Shown here: in pieces, positions 27,260 to 36,584 of the stretch | Layout of the letters: every line of letters starts with the position of its first letter | Numbering within the stretch: the stretch's first letter is position 1 | Assembly: GCF_041260665.1 (NCBI RefSeq) | Contig: NZ_JBGCCT010000003.1 | Location: 496,001 to 560,000 of the forward strand | DNA from: Catenulispora sp. GP43 | GTDB lineage: Bacteria > Actinomycetota > Actinomycetes > Streptomycetales > Catenulisporaceae | Length of the DNA stretch: 64,000 nucleotides | Direction: 5' to 3' | Position numbers and translations under genes: made by a program | Notes under the pieces: model-generated | Seen by the model: the letters and a program-made list of their open reading frames with translations, nothing else | What the model was told of the DNA's origin: nothing | Database searches by the model: none

Positions 27260-27650
27260 CGCGGCATGCTCGCACGGGCCCATATCGGGAGTCGAGGGCT
27301 TGACACGGAGCCGTTCTTCATCAAGAACGGAACATGAAAGCCACTTCGTCGGGTCCGGACGGACACCCTCCGCGTTCCTTGATGCGCTCACTGTGGCGTA
27401 AGAGGACTTCGAGGGGACTCGCCGGGCTTGCCGAGGTCACAGCTTTCTAAGAAATCGACCACCGGTGCCGCGCAATTTCCCGTGTACCCGTACTCTGGCA
27501 AGCAGACGGTGACTGGAATCCGTCATCGTCCACTGATGTCGCCTGATCGGCGGATGCAGAAGGCTGGTTTCACGCCTGGCTATCAGGGTCGGTATCCCAC
27601 GAACGGCCCTGAATTGGTTCATGAAGGGTTTTGCCGGATATGCTCACACC
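27260..27650. other. Intergenic region between divergent genes
   Basis: 391 bp with no gene-like frame. Its composition is lower in GC than the coding regions. The only element I can point to is TATGCT at 27639-27644, 6 nt before the MarR-type start, with a weak TTGGTT 19 bp upstream. The remaining part shows no repeat or strong hairpin. Confidence 0.4.
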
Positions 27651-28265
27651 ATGACTGCGGTGGAACAGCGGCTCGGCCACAAGGTCAAGAGCCTCGAACA
27701 GGAACTCAGCGGGGCCAAGGACGCCGTGCTTCGGCCGATGGGCGTGACGGTCCCCCAGTACACGGCCCTGCTCGTCATCAATGACGAGCCCGGCATCAGC
27801 GGAGCGGAGCTGGCCCGGCGTTGTCTGGTCACCCCTCAGACGATGACCACGGTCCTGGGCAACCTGACCCTCAAGGGCTACATCGAGCGCCGCTCGGTGC
27901 CCGGCCAGGGTCGCGCCATGGAGACCACGATCACCACGGCCGGCAAGCGGATCCTGGCCAAGGCCGACAAGGAGGTGCTGGCCGTCGAGAAGACGCTGGC
28001 CGGCACCATGGCGGTCAAGGACCAGGCCACGTTCGCCAAGCTGCTGGACCAGGCGCGCGCCCCCTTCACCAAGGAGGAGGCCGCTCCGAAGCCGGTGAAG
28101 CGGGCGGTGCGGACCACGGCGAAGAAGACCGCGAAGAAGGCCCCGGCCAAGAAGACCGCGGCGGCCAAGGCCGCCCCGGCCAAGAAGGCGGCGGCCAAGA
28201 AGACCGTGAAGAAGGCGGCCGCGAAGAAGACCGCCAAGAAGACGGCCAAGAAGACCGCGCGCTGA
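27651..28265 (+). CDS. MarR family regulator with histone H1-like lysine/alanine tail
   Basis: 204 residues. Residues about 1-140 form a MarR winged-helix: VTVPQYTALLVINDEPGISGAEL, ARRCLVTPQTMTTVLGNLT as recognition helix, and GYIERRSVPGQGRAMETTITT as wing. From about 145 to the end the protein is a Lys/Ala/Thr tail built on KKTA/KKAP/AAKK units, like the tails of histone H1, HupB or HupS. Such tails bind DNA non-specifically, so the protein may combine site-specific repression with nucleoid compaction. TATGCT 6 nt before the ATG and no ribosome-binding site indicate leaderless translation. It is followed by a strong terminator. Confidence 0.85.
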   Translation: MTAVEQRLGHKVKSLEQELSGAKDAVLRPMGVTVPQYTALLVINDEPGISGAELARRCLVTPQTMTTVLGNLTLKGYIERRSVPGQGRAMETTITTAGKRILAKADKEVLAVEKTLAGTMAVKDQATFAKLLDQARAPFTKEEAAPKPVKRAVRTTAKKTAKKAPAKKTAAAKAAPAKKAAAKKTVKKAAAKKTAKKTAKKTAR

Positions 28266-28312
28266 GCCACTCGGCTCACGCGCGGCGACAATCGGCAAGA
28301 TCCCTGCTAGTA

Positions 28313-28361
28313 GGGCCCGGCGCTCAGGCGCCGGGCCCGAAGGATTGCAGGGGTCTTTTTT
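28313..28361 (+). terminator. Rho-independent terminator of the MarR-H1 gene
   Basis: GGGCCCGGCGC (28313-28323) pairs perfectly with GCGCCGGGCCC (28328-28338) around TCAG. A T run begins 17 nt later. Confidence 0.85.
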
Positions 28362-28556
28362 CGTTGGGGGCGGGTATGGGGGCGGCGCGGGGGCGAAGCA
28401 CATCAGTGCACTGTTCGCACATCAGCACACTGAGCAACATCGGCCCCGGGTATCTCAACATCCTCAAAAGCAACTTCGGTCGCTCCCGCACCACCCGACG
28501 CAGTGATCCCAACGGCTTCCCGGCGCCGGACGGTCCCCTCCTCAGCCGCTTGCCAA

Positions 28557-28570
28557 CGCGACATATCGCG
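28557..28570. promoter_or_regulatory. CGCGACATATCGCG palindrome, candidate operator
   Basis: A 14-bp near-perfect palindrome (CGCGA-CATA-TCGCG) about 95 bp before the small membrane protein gene. AT-centred CGCG-flanked palindromes of this size are typical operators in actinomycetes; the binding protein is unknown. Confidence 0.4.
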
Positions 28571-28664
28571 TGGTTACCTGGGAACTAGAAGACTCGGCCA
28601 CGACGTTGAGTGGTACGGGACCTACGGTTCCGGCAGAAAACGACAAGGACAAGGTGGGGTCGTA

Positions 28665-28889
28665 ATGCCCTTCTGGCTGAAGTGGGTGGCACTCCCGATA
28701 GCGGGCGTCGTGGTCGCGTTCTGGATCATCAGCGCGATCGTGGGCTTCATCCTGCACGGCCTGGTGACCCTGGTCATCGCGGCCGCCGTGGTGGGTGCGC
28801 TGTACTGGGGATACCACAAGGTCATGATGGAGATTCCGGCCTACCGCCGGAAGAAGCTGCGCGACAAGCAGCGCAAGGGCCTGTACTAG
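28665..28889 (+). CDS. Small basic membrane protein, unknown function
   Basis: 74 residues. Two adjacent hydrophobic helices (FWLKWVALPIAGVVVAFWII and GFILHGLVTLVIAAAVVGALYW), then a basic C-terminus YRRKKLRDKQRKGLY that would sit on the cytoplasmic side. I do not recognise a named family. AAGGTGG lies about 8 nt before the ATG. It is a single-gene unit flanked by hairpins on its 3' side. Confidence 0.72.
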   Translation: MPFWLKWVALPIAGVVVAFWIISAIVGFILHGLVTLVIAAAVVGALYWGYHKVMMEIPAYRRKKLRDKQRKGLY

Positions 28890-28941
28890 AAGGCCCGCCG
28901 GCCGACCGGGCCGGCGCGAACCGGGGGACAGGTGCGTGCTG

Positions 28942-28979
28942 TTGTGTCCCGTGCGACCAGTGTGACGCACGGGACACAA
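28942..28979. terminator. Perfect 14-bp hairpin
   Basis: TTGTGTCCCGTGCG (28942-28955) pairs with CGCACGGGACACAA (28966-28979) around a 10-nt loop. It lies 53 bp after the small membrane protein stop and is its probable terminator. The sequence is more AT-flanked than the two hairpins that follow. Confidence 0.65.
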
Positions 28980-29017
28980 GGCGATCCCTGAGGCCGATGC
29001 GCTCTCGGGCAAACTGG

Positions 29018-29041
29018 TGAGACCCGCTGACGCGGGTCTCA
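29018..29041. terminator. Perfect 10-bp hairpin
   Basis: TGAGACCCGC pairs with GCGGGTCTCA around TGAC. It is the second of three hairpins in the gap between convergent genes. TC-rich but not T-run sequence follows. Confidence 0.55.
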
Positions 29042-29106
29042 TCGGTGTTCCTTCCCCCTGGCAGGGCTTTTACTCCCCGGGGTGAACCAAGGTCCTGTGA
29101 TCGCCC

Positions 29107-29156
29107 CGAAACGGGTGGGCCCGGCGGAAGCGAATCCGCCGGGCCCACCCGTTTCG
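29107..29156 (-). terminator. Perfect 22-bp hairpin after the flotillin gene
   Basis: Arms 29107-29128 and 29135-29156 match without mismatch around the 6-nt loop AGCGAA. It begins 15 bp past the flotillin stop. No T run follows on either strand. It is the longest perfect inverted repeat seen in the window. Confidence 0.75.
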
Positions 29157-29170
29157 CGCGCGGTGGCCGT

Positions 29171-30751
29171 CTACTCCGCGATCTCGACGGACTCCTTCTT
29201 CTCCGAACCGGCGGCCGCCCCGTTCTGCCGCGGCAGCTCCCGGCGCAGCGCCTGGTCGCCCATCGAGGCCAGCATCTGGCGCGCCAGGCCCAGGCCGGTG
29301 CCGCCCATCGTGAGGGCCTTGCTGAAGACGTCCGTGACGCCCTCGGCGCCGTTGAGCAGCACCATGTGCTCGACGTTCTCGAAGGACTTCGCGCCGGCCG
29401 CGACCACCATCGGCAGCTGCGAGACCAGCTGCTGGGTGATGATCGCCTCCTGGTGCTCGGCCAGCGCCTCGCCGCGGGCCTTGATCGCCTCGGCCTCGGC
29501 CAGGCCCTCCGCGCGCTTGGCGTCGGCGTTGGCCATGCCCTCGGCCCGGCGGGCGTCGGCGTCGGCCAGACCGCGCGCCTTGCGGGCCTCGGCCTCGGCC
29601 ATGCCCTCGGCCTTGCGGGCGTCGGCGTCGGCCAGGCCGCGGGCCCGGCGCGCTTCGGCGTCGGCCAGCGCCTGGGCCTGCGCCGCGTCCGCGGACGCCT
29701 GGCCCAGCGAGCGCTTGGCCTGCGACTCGGCCTCGGCCGCGGCCTTGACCCGGGTGGCCTCGGCCGCCGCTCGCAGCTCGGTCTCCCGGGCCTGCGCCTC
29801 GGCCTCGTGGATCTTCGCCTCGCGCTCGGCCTGGGCCACGGTGACGGTCTCGTAGGCCCGGGCGTCCGCGGGCTTTCGGACCTCGACCTGCAGCTGCTGC
29901 TCCTTGCGCTGCGCCTCGAGTTCGGCGACCCGGGTCTCCTGGACCACGACGTCCTGGCGGGCCTGGGCGTCGGCCAGCGGTCCGGCCTGCCGGGCGCGGG
30001 CCTGCGCCTCCTCCACCTCGGCCTGGTAGCCCGCCTGCTGGATGCTGGCCTTGCGCATCGCCTCGGCCTTGCGGGCGTTGGCCTCGGCCTCGGCCTCGGT
30101 CGCGCTCTGGTCGGCGGCGGCCTGCGCGATGCGGGCGTCCCGGCTGACCGCCGCGGCGTGCGGCGCGGCCAGGGCCTTGATGTACCCGGTCGGGTCGTCG
30201 ATCTCCTGGATCTGCAGCGAGTCGATGATCAGGCCCAGCTTCTCCATCTCGGTGCCGCTGGTGGCCCGGGTCTGCTCGGTGAGCCGCTCCCGCTCCCGGA
30301 TCATCTCCTCGACGGTCAGGTTGCCGACGATGGAGCGCAGGTGGCCGGCGAAGATGTTGTGGACCCGCACCCCCATCTGCGCCTGCTGGTCCAGGAACCG
30401 GCGCGCGGCGTTGGCGATCGAGGCGTGGTCGTCACCGACCTTGAAGATCACCACACCCTTGACGTGCAACGGGATCCCCTGCCGAGTGACACACTCGACC
30501 TCCAGCCCGGACTCGTTCAGATCCAGCGACAGCCGCCGCACCACCTGCACCCCCGGCAGCACGAAGCTGCCGCCCCCGGTGACGATGCGGAACCCCAGCC
30601 CGTCGCTGCCCGCCCCGCGGTGCCGCCGCCCGGAGACGATCAGCGCCTGGTTCGGCTCGGCCACCCGCCACATGGCCTTGAACAGGAATACGAGCACTGC
30701 GATGAGGAGTACGACTCCCCCGATGATGACGTACGGAACGGCACTGGACAC
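29171..30751 (-). CDS. Flotillin/SPFH-band 7 family membrane protein
   Basis: 526 residues. One N-terminal membrane hairpin or helix (VIIGGVVLLIAVLVFLFKA), an SPFH domain at about 30-200 (EPNQALIVSGRRHRGAGSDGLGFRIV, ENIFAGHLRSIVGNLTVEEMI-like stretch, RLTEQTRATSGTEMEKLGLIIDSLQIQEI), then a long Ala/Glu-rich coiled coil to about 460 and a short tail. Flotillins assemble membrane microdomains and affect membrane fluidity and protein quality control. The coiled coil contains a run of 11-residue repeats (see separate entry). Start GTG with AAGGA upstream. The NfeD-like partner, usually adjacent, lies 1.1 kb upstream beyond a DUF2975-XRE pair. Confidence 0.88.
   Translation of the reverse strand: MSSAVPYVIIGGVVLLIAVLVFLFKAMWRVAEPNQALIVSGRRHRGAGSDGLGFRIVTGGGSFVLPGVQVVRRLSLDLNESGLEVECVTRQGIPLHVKGVVIFKVGDDHASIANAARRFLDQQAQMGVRVHNIFAGHLRSIVGNLTVEEMIRERERLTEQTRATSGTEMEKLGLIIDSLQIQEIDDPTGYIKALAAPHAAAVSRDARIAQAAADQSATEAEAEANARKAEAMRKASIQQAGYQAEVEEAQARARQAGPLADAQARQDVVVQETRVAELEAQRKEQQLQVEVRKPADARAYETVTVAQAEREAKIHEAEAQARETELRAAAEATRVKAAAEAESQAKRSLGQASADAAQAQALADAEARRARGLADADARKAEGMAEAEARKARGLADADARRAEGMANADAKRAEGLAEAEAIKARGEALAEHQEAIITQQLVSQLPMVVAAGAKSFENVEHMVLLNGAEGVTDVFSKALTMGGTGLGLARQMLASMGDQALRRELPRQNGAAAGSEKKESVEIAE
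29462..29680 (-). repeat. 33-bp coding repeats in the flotillin coiled coil
   Basis: About six 33-bp units encode the 11-residue pattern ADARKAEGMAE / AEARKARGLAD, alternating between EGM and RGL versions. They cover about residues 357-430. The unit equals three heptad-like 11-mers, which fit a right-handed coiled coil. Units are similar at DNA level, so copy number could vary. Confidence 0.75.
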
Positions 30752-30903
30752 CGTTCACATCCTTCCCGTGTAGCCTCCGTACCCTGCGGAGTGCCAAGGA
30801 AGTTCTACTCCCGGCGGGAGCGGCTTAGAACGGCTTCGGCGTTTGCATCGCGCTTGCGTTTCTCACAGCGCGCTCACGGCCGGAACATGCATGCCTCACG
30901 CAT

Positions 30904-31143
30904 TCATCCGCCCAGGTCGGGGCGGTAGCTGAGCAGGTCACCGGGCTGGCAGCCGAGCTCTCGGCACAGCGCAGTCAGGGTGCTGAAACGGATGGCCTTG
31001 GCCCGGCCGTTCTTCAGCACCGACAGGTTCACCACGGTGACCCCGACGCGGTCGGCGAGTTCGGTGAGCGTCAGGCCGCGCTGCTCCAGAAGGCGGTCCA
31101 GGTGCACGCCGATGAAGTGGACCTCGCCGAAGTCCTCCGGCAT
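30904..31143 (-). CDS. Small XRE/Cro-C1 regulator (YozG-like)
   Basis: 79 residues: a single helix-turn-helix domain (VHLDRLLEQRGLTLTELADRVGVTVVNLSVLKNGRAKAIRFSTLTALCRELGCQPGDLL). Such YozG-like proteins usually accompany a DUF2975 membrane protein, and the partner gene here overlaps its start by one base (TGATG), so the two are coupled. It probably represses their shared promoter at the TATCG repeats 0.7 kb upstream. Whether the membrane partner titrates it is not known. Confidence 0.85.
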   Translation of the reverse strand: MPEDFGEVHFIGVHLDRLLEQRGLTLTELADRVGVTVVNLSVLKNGRAKAIRFSTLTALCRELGCQPGDLLSYRPDLGG

Positions 31144-31787
31144 CAGACGACGCCCTCCAGGTCTTCTCGCATCGCGGTGCCGGCGGTCATGATCCGGGCC
31201 AGGGTCACCAAGGCTATCCCGGCGAGCAGGCAGGCCCAGACCGGCTGCCACGAGTGGTCCATGGGGCCGTCGGCCATGGATGTCCACAGCCTGCGCGAGG
31301 CGTAGATCTGGATGGTCGGGCGCAGCACCGAGTCCGCCAGCAGGAACCATCCGAGAAAGCGGAGCTTGGCTGCGAAGCCCGAGGAGTACGGACCCTGATT
31401 CCGAGCCCGTTGGAGCGCCAGGTAGGTGACCAGGACCGCGACAATCAGAGTCACAGTCCCCGGCAGGTTCTCCAGCGTGTACCACAAGCGTTGCCCCGCG
31501 GATGGGTTCTGTGTGCACAGGTTGACGTGCGTGGGGACCACCTCGATCCCGGCGTGCGGGCGGAGCAGCCAATTCCCGCTGTCACTGTCCAGGCCCATGT
31601 CTCCGGTGGCCACGCAGGGGACAGCGTCGTGCCCGTATCCGAAGAGGGTGCCGCCGCCGAACAGCGTGGTGACGGCGGCCCAGCCGTATCCCCCGACCAC
31701 CAGACACACCGCCATTCCGCTGAGGGTCGTCAGGAGATCCAGCGGGTTCCGAACCTTGATCGTCCTCTTCTTCGCGACAGCGTCCAC
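31143..31787 (-). CDS. DUF2975-like membrane protein partnered with XRE regulator
   Basis: 214 residues from the GTG at 31787, chosen because GGGGGA stands 6 nt upstream; the longer frame to ATG 31835 would begin inside the operator palindrome and has no ribosome-binding site. Four hydrophobic helices at about 18-45, 115-140, 150-170 and 180-205 with a long extracytoplasmic loop containing two Cys (DAVPCVATGD, VNLCTQNPSAGQ). DUF2975 proteins form two-gene units with YozG-type regulators; signal and function are unknown. Confidence 0.75.
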   Translation of the reverse strand: MDAVAKKRTIKVRNPLDLLTTLSGMAVCLVVGGYGWAAVTTLFGGGTLFGYGHDAVPCVATGDMGLDSDSGNWLLRPHAGIEVVPTHVNLCTQNPSAGQRLWYTLENLPGTVTLIVAVLVTYLALQRARNQGPYSSGFAAKLRFLGWFLLADSVLRPTIQIYASRRLWTSMADGPMDHSWQPVWACLLAGIALVTLARIMTAGTAMREDLEGVV

Positions 31788-31800
31788 GCTCGTTCCCCCA

Positions 31801-31847
31801 TATCGAAAGTCGATGGTATCGAGAAACGATGCCATCGATATTCGATA
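31801..31847 (-). promoter_or_regulatory. TATCG inverted-repeat array, probable operator of the DUF2975-XRE pair
   Basis: Outer arms TATCGAAAGTCGATGG (31801-31816) and CCATCGATATTCGATA (31832-31847) pair in the inner CGATGG and outer TATCGAA parts. Between them TATCGAGAAACGATG forms a smaller TATCG-N5-CGAT repeat. At least five TATCG/CGATA half-sites thus fill 47 bp directly before the GTG at 31787. This suggests cooperative binding of a small Cro/C1-type dimer. Confidence 0.65.
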
Positions 31848-31872
31848 ACCACAAGGGCCTGATTCGCCGGCC

Positions 31873-32070
31873 CTACATCAGCTGCTCCACGTACACCGTC
31901 CGCGGCGCCTGATACTCCACGACGACGACTATCGCCCCCTTGGCGATCTCCGTGTCCGGCGTCATCGCGTACGCGTGGAACGCCTCGCTCCCGCCGCGGA
32001 TCTCCACCATCACCTCGCCGACGAGCCCCGGCGCGATCCGCCCCGTCACCCGGCCCTGCTTGCCGATCAT
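31873..32070 (-). CDS. NfeD-like OB-fold protein
   Basis: 65 residues from the ATG at 32070, which has GGGAG at 5 nt; a GTG at 32106 and ATG at 32088 are in frame but without a ribosome-binding site. The sequence MIGKQGRVTGRIAPGLVGEV, GGSEAFHAYAMTPDTEI, KGAIVVVVEYQAPRTVYVEQL is the OB-fold of NfeD-type proteins without any membrane segment. NfeD proteins pair with flotillins, and a flotillin gene lies on the same strand 1.1 kb downstream. It is divergent from thiC. Confidence 0.75.
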   Translation of the reverse strand: MIGKQGRVTGRIAPGLVGEVMVEIRGGSEAFHAYAMTPDTEIAKGAIVVVVEYQAPRTVYVEQLM

Positions 32071-32132
32071 CGGCGCTCCCGTCCCCATGGCATTGACGCG
32101 GATCACGGTACGCGCGCTACGCTGCGCACTGA

Positions 32133-34025
<1,893 letters not shown>

Positions 34026-34064
34026 GCCCGGGCCCGACCGGCCGGCCTACCGGCGGCAGAGCAG

Positions 34065-34111
34065 ACAGGGCCCGCATATACCGGAGATGATGCGATATAT
34101 GCGGGCCCTGT
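34065..34111. terminator. 16-bp hairpin after thiC
   Basis: ACAGGGCCCGCATATA (34065-34080) pairs perfectly with 34096-34111 around a 15-nt loop, 40 bp past the thiC stop. There is no clear T run. The AT-rich top of the stem (ATATA/TATAT) is unusual for this GC-rich genome. Confidence 0.65.
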
Positions 34112-34191
34112 GTTGTGCCGACAGTGACCCACCATACACGGGTTTGCTAATGGCGTTGCCAGACTGGCCCGAAGGCCGAGACGCTGTGCCC

Positions 34192-34734
34192 ATGTCTTCA
34201 TCATCATCTTCGTCATCCGTGTGGACCGCGCCGATATTCGAGCGGCGGGAGAACGTCCCGTCCGACACCGAGCGCGAGAGCCTGGAGCACTACCTGGACT
34301 GGCACCGGGAGACCCTGCTGTGGAAGTGCGGCGGGCTCACCGGGGAGCAACTGGCCTCGCGGCCGCTGCCCAGCACCAGCCTGTCGCTGCTGGGCCTGGT
34401 CCGGCACATGGCGCTGGTGGAGCGCTGGTGGTTCCGCATCCAGTTCCTGGGCCAGAAGTCGCTGGAGGAGATCTTCACGACCGAGGAGGATCCGGACGGC
34501 GACTTCGACAACGGCACGGCGGCCAGCGCCGAAGCCGACTTCGCGGTGTTCGCCGAGGAGGCCGAGCTGGCCCGGCAGGCGTGCGTCCGGCGGGGGCTGG
34601 ACGAGATGTTCGAGGGACGCCGGCACACGCTGACGCTGCGCTGGGTCTACCTGCACATGATCGAGGAGTACGCGCGCCACATCGGCCACGCCGACCTGCT
34701 GCGCGAGGCGATCGACGGCACGACCGGTGAATGA
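34192..34734 (+). CDS. DinB/DUF664 family protein
   Basis: 180 residues (ATG 34192; an earlier ATG at 34150 is possible). After a Ser-rich start comes a four-helix DinB fold: LEHYLDWHRETLLWKCGGLTGEQL, LSLLGLVRHMALVERWWF and WVYLHMIEEYARHIGHADLLREAI. The His residues in LVRHMALVE, RHIGHADLL and the first helix (HYLDWHRE) form the usual metal site. DinB/YfiT proteins are thiol-dependent transferases or hydrolases; actinobacterial members often use mycothiol. It is a single gene. Confidence 0.85.
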   Translation: MSSSSSSSSVWTAPIFERRENVPSDTERESLEHYLDWHRETLLWKCGGLTGEQLASRPLPSTSLSLLGLVRHMALVERWWFRIQFLGQKSLEEIFTTEEDPDGDFDNGTAASAEADFAVFAEEAELARQACVRRGLDEMFEGRRHTLTLRWVYLHMIEEYARHIGHADLLREAIDGTTGE

Positions 34735-34805
34735 GTGAGCGCACGGTTCCCGGTCCCGTCCAGGTCCCGGCGTCGGCCTGAAGAGCCGCGGCTACTGTAG
34801 TCCCC

Positions 34806-35387
34806 ATGCCAAGCCCCAGGCCTGCCAGCTGCACCCGACCCGCACTCTGCGCGACCGCGGTGCTCGCGCTGACCTTGTCCGTGACGCTGTCGGCGTGCAG
34901 CGGGGACTCCACCCCGCCGCCGTTGGCTCCGGTCGCGAGCGGTTCCACGAGCGCCGCCGGCGGCGCGACGGGCAGCGCCCAGGGCTTCGTGGTCCCCGGC
35001 GTGCCCGACCCCTGCGGGCTGATCACGCCCGACCAGGTGGTGCAGATCGCGCACCTGCCGGATGGTTCGAAGTCCGGGGCCATAGCGTCCACCAGCGGCG
35101 GCCGCAGCTGCGCCTACAACTCGGGACACCCGGACACGGTGACCATCTCGCTGACCGGGGTCACCAAGTCCGGCTTCGACGCGTTCCGGGCGACGATCCC
35201 GGCCGGCACCGTCAGCTCCGTGCCGGGCCTGGGCGACGAGGCGTACCGCAGCAGCCAGACGCCGGGGGTGATCGACGTGTACAAGAACGGCTTCGACCTG
35301 AACGTCGCGGTGATCCACGCCGACAGTTACGCCAGCGCCTCGGACGACGCCAAGGCGGTGGCGCAGGCGGCGGTCGGCAAGCTCTGA
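34806..35387 (+). CDS. DUF3558-like lipoprotein
   Basis: 193 residues with lipobox LSAC near residue 31. After a Ser/Ala/Gly linker come FVVPGVPDPCGLITPDQVVQIAHLP, then GGRSCAYNSGHPDTVTISLTG, and a final beta-alpha part VPGLGDEAYRSS ... NVAVIHADSYAS. This matches DUF3558, a family of actinobacterial lipoproteins with a conserved Cys pair (C-G-L at about 72 and SCAY at about 101). Function unknown. TACTGT at 7 nt before the ATG suggests leaderless translation. Confidence 0.83.
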   Translation: MPSPRPASCTRPALCATAVLALTLSVTLSACSGDSTPPPLAPVASGSTSAAGGATGSAQGFVVPGVPDPCGLITPDQVVQIAHLPDGSKSGAIASTSGGRSCAYNSGHPDTVTISLTGVTKSGFDAFRATIPAGTVSSVPGLGDEAYRSSQTPGVIDVYKNGFDLNVAVIHADSYASASDDAKAVAQAAVGKL

Positions 35388-35448
35388 TCCGGTCGGGGGG
35401 GTCCGAGCCCGGCGGTCTGGATGCCGCCGGGCGGGCCGAACCGGGCTG

Positions 35449-36312
35449 TTAGGACTTCTTCGACGGCTTCGGGGAGGCCGGGGAGGCCGGGGAGGCCGGC
35501 GCCGCGGGCGCGGCCGGGGCCGGCTTGTCCGGCACCGAGGGCAGCCCGACGAGCGTGTTCTGGTAGGCCACGACCTGCTGCCAGGCCCGGGCCTGCGCGT
35601 TGGCCGAGGCCAGGTTCGGCGGCAGCCACAGGTCCTTGATCTTCTGGGCGGAGTAGCCCAGGGCCTTGAGGTCGCTCTGGTTCGGCATCCACATGGTGGC
35701 GCTCGGCGCCGCGCTGCCGCCGGGGACCTCGCGGAGCTGGCCGTCCAGGGCCGCGTGGAACTTCGCGGCGTCCACGCCGGAGGCGGCGTAGAACTTGGCC
35801 TCGGCGCTCTGCTGCTGCGCGGTGGCGGTGCCGCTCTCGCTCAGGTCGGGCACGTAGCCCAGCCACGTGCCCGACCCGGTGCCGCGCCGGCTGGCGGCGG
35901 CCGGGAACCAGTAGTCCGCGCACGGACCCGCGCACGCGCCGTCGATCAGCAGGTTGAGCTTGCGGTCGTGGATGCTCTGGCCGATCGCCAGGCCCGAGGC
36001 CAGGTCGCCGCCGGTGACCGTGACGCGCACGGTGGTGGCGCCGGTGCCCAGGGCGGTGGCGAACTGGGTCGCGCTGTCCGGCGTCACCGTGCCGACCAGC
36101 TCCAGGGTGGTGCCCTCACGGGTCCAGTGCCCGGCGGTGTGGCCCTTGGTCACGGCGTCGGCGGTGGGCAGCACGCCGATCTTGAAGGGGTCGGCCTTCG
36201 AGGACGAGGTCGAGCAGCCGGCCAGCAGCGCGGCGGCGGCGACAGCCGTCAGGCTGAGGCCCGCGCACGCCGGGACCCCGCGGGATGTCAGGAATCTGCG
36301 CATACCGCCCAT
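35449..36312 (-). CDS. Lipoprotein of unknown function with Pro/Ala-rich end
   Basis: 287 residues from ATG 36312 (ATG 36303 also possible). Lipobox LLAGC near residue 33. The body reads like an alpha/beta Clp/crotonase-like or TraB-like fold: FKIGVLPTADA, LELVGTVTPDSATQFATAL, TTVRVTVTGGDLASGLAIGQSIHDRKLNLLIDGACAGPCADYWFPAAA. That central part, including a GAC-PC pattern, resembles secreted proteins that carry a ClpP-type core, but no Ser-His pair is evident and I do not assign activity. The C-terminal 30 residues are PAAPASPASP repeats, visible in DNA as repeated gaggccggg units. Confidence 0.72.
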   Translation of the reverse strand: MGGMRRFLTSRGVPACAGLSLTAVAAAALLAGCSTSSSKADPFKIGVLPTADAVTKGHTAGHWTREGTTLELVGTVTPDSATQFATALGTGATTVRVTVTGGDLASGLAIGQSIHDRKLNLLIDGACAGPCADYWFPAAASRRGTGSGTWLGYVPDLSESGTATAQQQSAEAKFYAASGVDAAKFHAALDGQLREVPGGSAAPSATMWMPNQSDLKALGYSAQKIKDLWLPPNLASANAQARAWQQVVAYQNTLVGLPSVPDKPAPAAPAAPASPASPASPKPSKKS

Positions 36313-36584
36313 ATTGGCGCCGCGCACGGCCCGGGCCGGGGAGACTCGCCGCCGCCGGGGGTTCGGGTCACCGTGCCGGTGGTGCTCGCACGGCCGGACG
36401 CCGGGAGGAAACACCGGTGCGGCCGGCATCGAAGCCGGGCAGGTTCAGGCGCGGCCGGCGGAATCAGCGTCACGCGGTCGGCCCGGCGCAATCATGGTCG
36501 TGCACCATCGGGCCCGGGCGGTGTCGCGCCCTCGGCCCTGCCGCGGTCCCCCGGTGCGGCGGTTCCCTCAGCCCCGCGGTTCCC

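Larger units (their letters stand above)
28266..28664. other. Intergenic region with terminator and palindrome
   Basis: About 400 bp without a convincing gene. It holds the terminator at 28313-28361 and the CGCG-type palindrome at 28557-28570. The middle portion (28390-28500) shows no recognisable element. Confidence 0.5.

Noticed and set aside
29462-29680. Repeat array resembling CRISPR spacing
   Set aside because: The units are contiguous coding repeats in flotillin, without spacers and without cas genes.
35460-35520. Tandem gaggccggg repeats as a noncoding minisatellite
   Set aside because: They encode the Pro/Ala/Ser tail of the lipoprotein on the minus strand.
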